Source: JBMNCR01 sp049366695
Lineage (GTDB): Bacteria; Bacillota; Clostridia; Eubacteriales; Alkalibacteraceae
Assembly (NCBI GenBank): GCA_049366695.1
Contig: JBMNCR010000079.1
Location: 1-20,500 of the forward strand
Length of the DNA stretch: 20,500 bases
Direction of reading: 5' to 3'
The notes under the pieces are model-generated. The model had not been told where the DNA came from and did not search any database. It saw only the letters and a list, made by a program, of their open reading frames with translations. Of this stretch, positions 8,218 to 15,089 are shown in pieces. Position numbers and translations under genes: made by a program. Positions within the stretch are counted from its first letter, which is position 1. Each line of letters begins with the position of its first letter.

Positions 8218-9690
8218 ATGAGTTTATTATCATTACAAAATGGTTCTGATATTAGAGGTGTTGCGGTAGAAGGGGTAAAAGGAGAGAACGTTAATTTAAC
8301 AAATGAAGTTGTAACAAAAATCGCATATTCTTTTAAGAATTGGCTGCAAAAAAAAACTGGTTCTGACAGTTTAACCATAGCTATTGGAAGAGATAGCAGG
8401 ATATCTGGGGAAAGTTTAGCGGATGCAACGATAAAAGGGATGAAAGGTAAAAACATAACTATATATGATTTCGGTTTAGCTTCTACTCCTGCAATGTTTA
8501 TGTCTACAATAGATGATGAGATAAATGCTGATGGGGCGATTATGCTAACCGCTAGTCATTTACCTTATAATAGGAACGGATTGAAATTTTTTACAAAACA
8601 AGGTGGAGCAGAAAAGAAGGATATAAAAGAGATACTAGAACTTGCTAATGATATTGACAATATAATTGAAGATGAAGGGCAAGTTATACAAAAAGATTTT
8701 ATAAGCAAGTATGCAGATGGATTAGTAAATATTATTAGAAAACATACCAATGAAGAAGAACCATTTAAAAATAATAAAATTATTGTAGATGCAGGGAATG
8801 GAGCAGGTGGATTTTTTGCACAAAAAGTACTAAAACCTTTAGGTGCGCAAATAGAAGGAAGTCAGTTTTTAGAACCTGATGGATATTTTCCAAATCATGA
8901 ACCTAACCCAGAAAACAATGAAGCAATGGAATCTATTCAAAAAACTGTTATTGAGTGCAATGCGCAACTAGGAATTATTTTTGATACAGATGTAGATAGA
9001 GCGGCTGTAGTAGATAGTACAGGAAAAGCAATTAATAGAAATGCGTTAGTTGCATTAATGTCAGCAATTGTTTTAGAACAATATCCTAATACAACAATAG
9101 TGACAGACTCTGTTACATCAAGCGGCTTGAAAACTTTTATTGATAGTCTAGGGGGAACACATCATAGATTTAAAAGGGGTTATAAGAACGTTATAAATGA
9201 AGCAATAAGATTAAATTCTCAAGGGGAACAGGCGCATTTAGCCATAGAGACTAGTGGACATTGTGCACTTAAAGAGAATCATTTTTTAGATGATGGAGCC
9301 TATCTAGTTACAAAAATACTAATAAAATTTGCCCAGCTTAGAAAAGAAGGAAAAAACATAACTGATATGATATCAGAACTAAATGAACCTAAAGATTCAA
9401 AAGAGATAAGAGCAAAAATAAATTTAAAAGAATTTAAAGACTATGGATTAAAGTTATTGGATGATTTTGCGCACCATGCTAATGACATAAATGGATGGTC
9501 ATTAGAAACTCCTAATTATGAAGGGGTACGTGTAAACTGTGAAGGAGAAAAAGGATGGTGTTTGGTAAGAATGTCCTTGCACGATCCAGTGATAGCCATA
9601 AATATTGAATCAAATATAGAAGATGGTTGTAAAAAAATAGAATCAACATTAATGAATTTTCTAAATAAGTATGAAGAACTAGTATTTTAG
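8218..9690 (+). CDS. Phosphohexomutase (phosphoglucomutase/phosphomannomutase family)
   Basis: This is a 490-residue alpha-D-phosphohexomutase, which interconverts hexose 1- and 6-phosphates and thereby feeds cell-wall and exopolysaccharide sugar nucleotide synthesis. The four family signatures are in order. The phosphoserine loop is TASHLPYNRNG (catalytic S113; the usual N after TASH is L). The magnesium site is DTDVDR (D256, D258, D260). The sugar-binding loop is ETSGHCALKENHFLDDGAY. The C-terminal phosphate-binding region is around RVNCEGEKGWCLVRMSLHDP. Length is at the upper end for the bacterial enzymes. An AAGGA site (8202-8206) lies 11 bases before the ATG at 8218; the nearer ATG codons at 8206 and 8214 are in other frames. 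It stands alone between two terminators. Preferred sugar (glucose or mannose) cannot be read from the sequence. Confidence 0.9.
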   Translation: MSLLSLQNGSDIRGVAVEGVKGENVNLTNEVVTKIAYSFKNWLQKKTGSDSLTIAIGRDSRISGESLADATIKGMKGKNITIYDFGLASTPAMFMSTIDDEINADGAIMLTASHLPYNRNGLKFFTKQGGAEKKDIKEILELANDIDNIIEDEGQVIQKDFISKYADGLVNIIRKHTNEEEPFKNNKIIVDAGNGAGGFFAQKVLKPLGAQIEGSQFLEPDGYFPNHEPNPENNEAMESIQKTVIECNAQLGIIFDTDVDRAAVVDSTGKAINRNALVALMSAIVLEQYPNTTIVTDSVTSSGLKTFIDSLGGTHHRFKRGYKNVINEAIRLNSQGEQAHLAIETSGHCALKENHFLDDGAYLVTKILIKFAQLRKEGKNITDMISELNEPKDSKEIRAKINLKEFKDYGLKLLDDFAHHANDINGWSLETPNYEGVRVNCEGEKGWCLVRMSLHDPVIAINIESNIEDGCKKIESTLMNFLNKYEELVF

Positions 9691-9698
9691 TTATTAAG

Positions 9699-9741
9699 GT
9701 AATGGTGTATATCTAAACCGGGTTATGATATATACCATTAC
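9699..9741 (+). terminator. Long hairpin after the phosphohexomutase gene
   Basis: Bases 9699-9713 pair with 9727-9741 over 15 positions with a single G-U pair, eight bases after the stop codon. The stem is followed only by TT and then a run of A, so it is not a textbook terminator. Position and stability still suggest transcript end or 3' protection. Confidence 0.5.
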
Positions 9742-10053
9742 TTAAAAAAAGAAATACCTAATCAAAAAAAGGTGAGCATAAATATAAAAAGATTTATAGT
9801 AAGTATGGATGAAAAATCCTTAGACAGAATAATGAAAAACACTTAGTAATAATAACTGAGCTGTACCTCGTGAGGACAATTTGTGAATTATTAAAAAAGA
9901 TTTATTATTGTACTCAAAAAACAACATAACTAAAAAACCTAGTTTTTCAAAATATTTTAGTAGGTATAATTATTGTTTTTTAAAAAACAGCTTTGAAAAG
10001 CTAAGTTTGAATAACTGTTCATGTTATTTCTGTATGTGAAAAATAAACGATAC

Positions 10054-10082
10054 TTGATTATTGGTACTAAATATGTTAATAT
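10054..10082 (+). promoter_or_regulatory. Candidate promoter of the hydG operon
   Basis: TTGATT (10054-10059) and TAATAT (10077-10082) are 17 bases apart, and the -10 box is preceded by TG one base away (an extended -10). Transcription from here would give a leader of about 210 bases before hydG. Confidence 0.45.
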
Positions 10083-10130
10083 TTTCATTGGAAATAAATA
10101 TCAACTTTTTTGAGATTTTTCTTAAAGTAG

Positions 10131-10146
10131 TTGATTAAATAATCAA
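10131..10146. repeat. Inverted repeat TTGATT-N4-AATCAA, possible operator
   Basis: TTGATT (10131-10136) and AATCAA (10141-10146) form a short inverted repeat in the hydG leader. It superficially resembles Crp/Fnr-family half sites, but the TTGAT/ATCAA arms are six bases apart rather than the four of the FNR box. It could be a regulator site or an RNA stem, or chance in AT-rich DNA. Confidence 0.25.
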
Positions 10147-10249
10147 AGAACCTTACAAAGAAGATTTTCTGATTTGAAAGGAATTTGTGCATAGTGTATA
10201 TACAGTGATAGATTTATTTTCTATTTTGTTTATAAATGTTTTTCTGCAT

Positions 10250-10275
10250 AACTTTCCTTTTTGGAAGGTTTTTTT
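10250..10275 (+). terminator. Terminator-like hairpin in the hydG leader
   Basis: AACTTTCC (10250-10257) pairs with GGAAGGTT (10263-10270) with one G-U pair, followed by a run of seven T (10269-10275). It ends only 22 bases before the hydG start codon. An intrinsic terminator between a promoter and its gene usually signals attenuation. Alternatively it ends an unrecognised upstream transcript and hydG has a promoter I have missed. Confidence 0.65.
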
Positions 10276-10297
10276 GAATTTATGGAGGGAATAAATT

Positions 10298-11794
10298 ATG
10301 ACTGTAGAAGCAAAAAAATGGACCGATAGAGTTATCAGACAGAAGGAAATTGATAAGTATTTGATTAATGGTAAAGATTTTATTGATGAAAATGAGATTC
10401 GGTCAAAAATTGAGGCAAATAAGAATCCTGACCCTAAAAGAATAAGAGACATAATTCAAAAGTCACTGTCAATTGAGAGATTGAGTTTTGACGAAACAGC
10501 GGCACTCCTTAATGTTACTGATAATGAACTTCTAGAGGAAATGTACGAATCAGCTGCAGAGATAAAGAGAAGAGTATATGACAATAGGATGGTTTTCTTT
10601 GCACCCCTTTATTGTGGGAATCTATGTGTTAACAGCTGTAAATACTGCGGATTTAGAAAAGAAAACAAAGAACAGATAAGAAAAATTTTAACTTTTGATG
10701 AAATAAGAAAAGAAACAGAATGTATTATTGATGAAGGGCATAAAAGAATAATGGCTGTTTATGGTGAGCATCCTAAAACTGATGGAGATTACATAGCAAA
10801 TAGTATTAGAGAAATATATAAAGTCAAAAGGAAAGCAAAAAGCGGTAAGTATGCCAGTATAAGAAGAGTAAATGTAAATGCAGCACCTATGTGTATTGAA
10901 GATTTGAAAAAGTTAAAAGAAGTTGGCATAGGTACATACCAGGTTTTTCAAGAAACATATAACAAAGATATGTATAAATACGTTCATCCTTCAGGGCCTA
11001 AATCAAACTATCATTGGAGACTTTACTCGTTGCATAGAGCAATGGAAGCAGGAGTTGATGATTTAGCGATCGGAGCTCTTTTTGGTATATATGATTGGAA
11101 ATTTGAAGTTATGGGATTATTGTACCATACTGCTTCTCTAGAAAGTCAATTTGGAATAGGACCTCATACCATTTCGTTTCCAAGAATGAAACTGGCTTCC
11201 AATTCAGAATTAAGCAGAAGCTTAAAATATGCAGTAAACGATGCTGAGTTTAAAAAACTGGTAACAGTTTTAAGGCTTTCTGTGCCTTACACAGGATTAA
11301 TAATAACTGCACGAGAAAATGAAAAAATAAGAAGTGAAGTTATCAATGTAGGATGCACTCAGCTTGATGCATCAACTAAGATTGGTATAGGTGCATATTC
11401 TGAAAACAAAGAAAAACAGGATATTGAAAAGGAACAGTTTATGATAGGAGATACCAGAAGCTTAGATAAGGTTGTAGAATACTTAGCTTCAATTGGCAAA
11501 ATCACCTCATTTTGTACTGCCGGTTATAGGTGTGGAAGAACTGGAGATAAGATAATGAGACTACTTAAAACGGGTACTGAGGGCAAGTTTTGCAAGCTAA
11601 ATGCAGTGTTAACTTTTAGGGAATATTTAGATGATTATGCTTCGGAGGAAACAAAACAAATAGGTGAAAAACTTATAAATAAAGAACTTCATGAAATATC
11701 ACAAATGAATTTCTATAAGGAAAACAAATTATTAGATGCAATGGATGAATACTATAATCGAATTTCAAAGGGTGAGAGAGATTTATATATATAA
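10298..11794 (+). CDS. hydG: [FeFe]-hydrogenase H-cluster radical SAM maturase HydG
   Basis: HydG is a radical SAM tyrosine lyase that cleaves tyrosine to p-cresol and dehydroglycine and turns the latter into the CO and CN ligands of the H-cluster. The SAM-cluster motif CVNSCKYC is at 110-117 (C110, C114, C117; C-x3-C-x2-C). Family hallmarks follow: FQETYN, YVHPSGPKSNYHWRL, AMEAGVDDLAIGALFG and GIGPHTISFPRM. In the C-terminal auxiliary-cluster region the usual CTAC-Y-R-x-G-R-T-G reads CTAGYRCGRTG (C406, G409, C412). The third ligand is kept at C432, so the second cysteine is lost and a new one appears three residues on. At 498 residues it is slightly longer than usual through its N terminus. 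GGAGG (10284-10288) lies nine bases before the ATG. It leads an operon with the TM1266-type gene and hydE. Confidence 0.95.
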   Translation: MTVEAKKWTDRVIRQKEIDKYLINGKDFIDENEIRSKIEANKNPDPKRIRDIIQKSLSIERLSFDETAALLNVTDNELLEEMYESAAEIKRRVYDNRMVFFAPLYCGNLCVNSCKYCGFRKENKEQIRKILTFDEIRKETECIIDEGHKRIMAVYGEHPKTDGDYIANSIREIYKVKRKAKSGKYASIRRVNVNAAPMCIEDLKKLKEVGIGTYQVFQETYNKDMYKYVHPSGPKSNYHWRLYSLHRAMEAGVDDLAIGALFGIYDWKFEVMGLLYHTASLESQFGIGPHTISFPRMKLASNSELSRSLKYAVNDAEFKKLVTVLRLSVPYTGLIITARENEKIRSEVINVGCTQLDASTKIGIGAYSENKEKQDIEKEQFMIGDTRSLDKVVEYLASIGKITSFCTAGYRCGRTGDKIMRLLKTGTEGKFCKLNAVLTFREYLDDYASEETKQIGEKLINKELHEISQMNFYKENKLLDAMDEYYNRISKGERDLYI

Positions 11795-11803
11795 GGTGGT
11801 TTT

Positions 11804-12055
11804 ATGAAAAGGGTAGCCGCAATAAGCGCAATATTAGAAAATCCTAGGCAATCTCAAAATACTTTTAATAATATTATTTCTTCATACAAGTGCGTTGTAA
11901 AAGGGAGAATGGGAATACCTTTAGTTGATAAAGGTATTTCAGTTATAAGCATAATTGTTATTGGTGAACTTGATGAAATTAATAGCTTGACAGGTAAGCT
12001 TGGAAAACTTTCAAATGTGCAAGTTAAAACTTCAATTTCGAAAAAGGAGTTGTAA
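11804..12055 (+). CDS. TM1266-type small regulator of the iron-only hydrogenase system
   Basis: This is an 83-residue protein. Its sequence (MKRVAAISAILENP near the start, then VVKGRMGIPLVDKGISVISIIVIGELDEINSLTGKLGKL) matches the small ACT/NikR-like family found beside hydE and hydG in many anaerobes and named a putative iron-only hydrogenase system regulator after Thermotoga TM1266. It has one compact ferredoxin-like alpha/beta fold and no recognisable DNA-binding helix-turn-helix, so a direct regulatory role is unproven. It starts nine bases after hydG with an AAGGTGG site, and its stop overlaps the hydE start (TAATG), implying translational coupling with the maturases. Family assignment is confident from sequence and context; the function is not established. 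Confidence 0.88.
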   Translation: MKRVAAISAILENPRQSQNTFNNIISSYKCVVKGRMGIPLVDKGISVISIIVIGELDEINSLTGKLGKLSNVQVKTSISKKEL

Positions 12056-13089
12056 TGAAAGAATTAGTAGAAAAGTTGTTTTCTTCGAATACATTAACTC
12101 GAAATGAAATTGAAATGCTACTTGGTAATTTAAATACTGAAATCGAAGATTATTTATTCACAAAAGCCAGGTTATTAACAGATAAAGTATTCGGGAGAAA
12201 TATTTATATAAGAGGATTATTGGAGTTTACAAATCATTGTTATAGAAACTGCTTGTATTGTGGTATAAGGAAAAATAATACAAATGTATTAAGGTATAGG
12301 TTTTATGAAGATGAGATACTTAATATATGTGAAAAAGCAAATGTTTTAGGGTTTAAAACTTTTGTGTTACAAGGAGGTGAAGACCCCTTTTATAACGATG
12401 ATAAGATGGAAGAATTGGTTTACAGAATAAGAAAACTATATCCTGATATAGCAATTACTTTGTCAATAGGTGAGAGAGATGAAGCAATCTATAGAAGACT
12501 TAAACTAAGCGGTGCAAATAGGTTTTTATTGAGGCATGAAACTATAAATAGAAGCCAATATAATAGTTTTCATCCTGGAATGAGCTATGATGAGAGAATA
12601 AAGTGTATTAAAACTCTCAAAAAACTTGGCTATCAAACAGGAGTTGGTTTTTTAATCGGACTACCTGGGCAAAAACTAACTGATTATGTTGACGACTTGA
12701 TGTTTATAAAGGATTTAAATCCTGAGATGGTCGGGATTGGCCCTTTTATTCCTCATAAAGATACGCCTCTAAACTACTTTAGAAGAGGTAGTGTAAAAAC
12801 AACATTAGTGATGCTCTCAATAATCAGGTTACTACTGCCAAAGGCACTTATACCCAGTTCCACGGCATTAAATACTTTATCATATGATGGATGTTATAGT
12901 GGTTTTGATGCAGGGGCTAATGTGTTAATGCTAAATATTACTCCCGCAAAGGAAAGAGAAAATTATAGCCTTTATGAAGGTAAAGCAGAAGTAGATGTAG
13001 TAAATAGTATCAATCTCCAAGAGCTTAAAAATCAGATGAAAAATAGAGGCTATATATTAGATATGAGTATGGGGGATTATAAATACTAG
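12055..13089 (+). CDS. hydE: [FeFe]-hydrogenase H-cluster radical SAM maturase HydE
   Basis: The protein has 344 residues, the normal length for HydE. The radical SAM motif is CYRNCLYC at 62-69 (C62, C66, C69), in the HydE context EFTNHC...YCGIR. It is followed by the VLQGGEDP motif, RHETIN, GFLIGLPGQ and GIGPFIPHKDTPL, all typical of the biotin-synthase-like HydE barrel. HydE acts on the HydG-derived iron complex on the way to the dithiomethylamine-bridged subcluster. The optional second cluster seen in some HydE proteins (C-x7-C-x2-C near the C terminus) is not present; only one cysteine (SYDGCYSG) lies there. AAAGGAG (12044-12050) lies inside the end of the preceding gene, which overlaps the start by one base. 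hydF and the hydrogenase are not in the window. Confidence 0.95.
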   Translation: MKELVEKLFSSNTLTRNEIEMLLGNLNTEIEDYLFTKARLLTDKVFGRNIYIRGLLEFTNHCYRNCLYCGIRKNNTNVLRYRFYEDEILNICEKANVLGFKTFVLQGGEDPFYNDDKMEELVYRIRKLYPDIAITLSIGERDEAIYRRLKLSGANRFLLRHETINRSQYNSFHPGMSYDERIKCIKTLKKLGYQTGVGFLIGLPGQKLTDYVDDLMFIKDLNPEMVGIGPFIPHKDTPLNYFRRGSVKTTLVMLSIIRLLLPKALIPSSTALNTLSYDGCYSGFDAGANVLMLNITPAKERENYSLYEGKAEVDVVNSINLQELKNQMKNRGYILDMSMGDYKY

Positions 13090-13430
13090 TATAATCAATT
13101 TATATAACAAGAATTATATATAGTCTATAAAGCCTTAATGCAAACAATGATGTATTGTTGAGGTATCGAGACTATTAGAAGTTTTAGCATTAAATTTTAT
13201 AAGTTGTTCAATATATTTTGTGATGCAAAAGGTATTCCTACTGATCCAGTATGTAAAGCAATGGAAGTTTTCCTATTGATCCTGTTGTATTTATTGATAC
13301 TGCTGAAGTAGTAGATATAATTACTGTATTAAAGAAAAGTGTATTGAAAAACTTGCTATGAATAACTGTACATGACAATGTCGTGATAAAATAAAGTATA
13401 GGTACATACTGTAAAATTACATATAGGTAC
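13090..13430 (+). other. Gene-poor stretch with a possible decayed reading frame
   Basis: No intact gene is visible. Between about 13211 and 13362 the plus strand reads GIPTDPVCKAMEV and then, after a one-base shift at a T run (about 13270-13274), PIDPVVFIDTAEVVDIITVL and on to a stop. The amino-acid composition looks protein-like across the shift, so this may be the remnant of a gene, but I cannot name a parent family. The right end holds two copies of TATAGGTAC (13397-13405, 13422-13430) that abut the trpB promoter. Confidence 0.25.
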
Positions 13431-13458
13431 TTGACATACAAAAAATATATAATATAAT
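13431..13458 (+). promoter_or_regulatory. Promoter of the trpB T-box transcript
   Basis: TTGACA (13431-13436) and TATAAT (13453-13458) are both perfect consensus boxes, separated by 16 bases. Transcription would start near 13465, just ahead of the T-box stem I. A strong constitutive promoter with control left to the leader is typical of T-box genes. Confidence 0.87.
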
Positions 13459-13465
13459 GAATATA

Positions 13466-13790
13466 TTAAATTCAATGATTGAAAATAGTAAGAATAAGAC
13501 TTAAGTAAAGCGAACTGGTGATGGTGGGAGACCAGAACGGCGGTTTATTCTGAATGGTTTCATGAGAAGTCCGGGGAAATGCAAAGAGTATCCGTGATCG
13601 TAATTCCGCGTTATTGGAATAGAATATCGATTAGTAATAATCCGTATTTGAAAAGATAAAACTTGGGTGGCTAGCTTTGTTTTTTTGACAAAGTTTTTGT
13701 ATTTCAAAAGTTAGGTAGCTTTAGTTTTAATTAGGTGGTACCGTGGAAATATACTTCTGCCCTATTATGGGTAGGAGTTTTTTTGTTTAT
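13466..13790 (+). promoter_or_regulatory. T-box leader, tryptophan specific (specifier UGG)
   Basis: Stem I has the S-turn strand AGTA (13487-13490) and a perfect helix AGAATAA (13491-13497) with TTATTCT (13545-13551), followed by GAA (13552-13554) and the specifier TGG (13555-13557). From specifier to the following GAG there are six bases, as in the Ile leader of this window, which supports the register. The distal loop region is GGTGATGGTGGGAGACC. A stem III-like hairpin lies near 13675-13693. The T-box core TGGTACCGTGG is at 13736-13746 and the terminator at 13753-13784. Uncharged tRNA-Trp should permit read-through into trpB. The T-box TGGT would pair with an A discriminator, whereas bacterial tRNA-Trp usually has G. 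Confidence 0.92.
13753..13784 (+). terminator. Attenuator terminator of the trpB T-box
   Basis: Bases 13753-13762 pair with 13769-13778 over ten positions (two G-U pairs), followed by a run of seven T. It is the alternative to the T-box antiterminator. Confidence 0.9.
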
Positions 13791-13811
13791 AAATAATTAG
13801 GAGGTAAGATG

Positions 13812-14999
13812 ATGAGTGATAACAATGTAGTTTCTAATTTGGAATTTGGAAGATTTGGTGGACAATTTGTACCTCCGCCAGTAATCAGTGCTTTAAAAGA
13901 ATTAGAAGAAGAATTTAATAATGCAATTAAAGATGAAGAATTTATAAAAGAGTACTTATATTATCTAAAAGAATATACAGGCAGACCAAGTCCTTTGTAT
14001 TTCGCTGAAAATATGACTAATGATTTAGGTGGAGCAAAAATCTATCTTAAAAGAGAAGATCTTAATCATACAGGTGCCCATAAAATCAACAATACAATAG
14101 GGCAGATATTATTAGCTAAAAGAATGGGTAAGAAGAAGGTAATCGCAGAAACTGGTGCGGGACAACATGGTGTAGCTACAGCAACTGCTGCAGCAATGTT
14201 TGGAATGGAGTGCGATGTATATCAAGGAAAAGAAGATACAATAAGACAAAAACTAAATGTGTTTAGAATGGAGCTTTTAGGTGCAAAAGTGCATCCGGTA
14301 GAAAGAGGAACACAAACATTAAGTGATGCAGTTGATGCAGCAATTGAAGCATGGGTAGAAGATGTAGAAAATTCTTTTTATCTTTTAGGTTCAGTTGTAG
14401 GGCCACATCCATATCCTACTATTGTAAAAGAGTTCCAAAAAATTATCGGAGAAGAAGCTTTGGCTCAAATAAAAGAAAAAGAAAATAGACTACCGGATTA
14501 TTGTATTGCATGCGTCGGTGGAGGAAGTAATGCAATGGGGTTATTTAATGAATTTATTCCATATGAAGACGTACAATTAATAGGTGTTGAAGGAGCAGGT
14601 AAGGGTATAGATACAGACTTAAATGCCGCAACTATGACGCTAGGTACAGAAGGCGTAATTCATGGTATGAATACTATAGCAATCTTAAATGAAGATGGTA
14701 CACCAAAACCAGTGTATTCAATATCTGCTGGATTAGATTACCCAGGAGTAGGTCCGCAGCATGCATACCTAAAAGATATTGGAAGAGTAAAATATGAATC
14801 AATAACTGATGATGAAGCTGTAGAAGCATTTAGATATCTATCAAAAAAAGAAGGTATTATACCTGCCATAGAAAGCTCTCATGCCATAGCATATGCTATG
14901 AAATTTGCACCAAAATTATCAAAAGATAAAGTAATCATTATTAACCTTTCTGGAAGAGGTGATAAGGATGTAGAGGCAATACAAAAATACAATGGATAA
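13812..14999 (+). CDS. trpB: Tryptophan synthase beta chain, stand-alone
   Basis: This PLP enzyme joins indole and L-serine to give tryptophan. It has 395 residues, normal for TrpB1. The PLP lysine is in HTGAHKINN (K91), the catalytic glutamate in AETGAGQHG, the phosphate-binding loop is CVGGGSNAMG, and SGRGDKD near the C terminus completes the cofactor site. AGGAGGT (13799-13805) is seven bases before the ATG at 13812, so I prefer it to the adjacent ATG at 13809. The Trp T-box leader ties expression to uncharged tRNA-Trp. No trpA or other trp gene lies beside it: upstream is hydE and downstream a convergent repair gene. It may salvage free indole or act as the beta subunit for a trpA elsewhere; the window does not decide between these. 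Confidence 0.96.
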   Translation: MSDNNVVSNLEFGRFGGQFVPPPVISALKELEEEFNNAIKDEEFIKEYLYYLKEYTGRPSPLYFAENMTNDLGGAKIYLKREDLNHTGAHKINNTIGQILLAKRMGKKKVIAETGAGQHGVATATAAAMFGMECDVYQGKEDTIRQKLNVFRMELLGAKVHPVERGTQTLSDAVDAAIEAWVEDVENSFYLLGSVVGPHPYPTIVKEFQKIIGEEALAQIKEKENRLPDYCIACVGGGSNAMGLFNEFIPYEDVQLIGVEGAGKGIDTDLNAATMTLGTEGVIHGMNTIAILNEDGTPKPVYSISAGLDYPGVGPQHAYLKDIGRVKYESITDDEAVEAFRYLSKKEGIIPAIESSHAIAYAMKFAPKLSKDKVIIINLSGRGDKDVEAIQKYNG

Positions 15000-15033
15000 T
15001 CTCAATATATTTTATTGTTGAATAATTAAATAT

Positions 15034-15076
15034 AGATTCTTCTAGGTAGAAATGAACTTAGGAGAATCTTTTTTTT
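15034..15076 (+). terminator. Rho-independent terminator of trpB
   Basis: Bases 15034-15044 pair with 15059-15069 (11 bp, one G-U pair), followed by a run of T to 15076. It lies between the convergent trpB and DUF4130 genes. Confidence 0.85.
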
Positions 15077-15089
15077 ATTAATGACTGAA

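Larger units (their letters stand above)
9745..10297 (+). other. Long gene-free region upstream of hydG
   Basis: About 550 bases contain no convincing gene. Visible elements are a stem AGCTT/AAGCT near 9990, long A and T runs able to pair with each other (AAAAAACAA near 9915, TTGTTTTTT near 9975), a candidate promoter (10054-10082), an inverted repeat (10131-10146) and a terminator-like hairpin directly before hydG (10250-10275). It resembles a regulated leader more than empty spacer. I recognise no known riboswitch class in it. Confidence 0.5.

Noticed and set aside
9772..9846. GTG-initiated frame of 24 codons after the phosphohexomutase gene
   Set aside because: No proper ribosome site or promoter and no recognisable sequence; too short to support.
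10131..10146. FNR box upstream of hydG
   Set aside because: The TTGAT/ATCAA arms are six rather than four bases apart, so it does not fit the FNR consensus; kept only as an inverted repeat.
10153..10452. Minus-strand frame of 99 codons over the hydG leader and start
   Set aside because: It covers the hydG start codon, its ribosome site and the leader terminator, and has no family-like sequence.
13261..13311. Small hydrophobic peptide frame (MEVFLLILLYLLILLK)
   Set aside because: It could suggest a toxin-like peptide, but there is no ribosome site, and the same bases read better as part of a shifted remnant.
13501..13707. Minus-strand frame of 68 codons
   Set aside because: It lies entirely in the Trp T-box leader, whose RNA structure explains the sequence.
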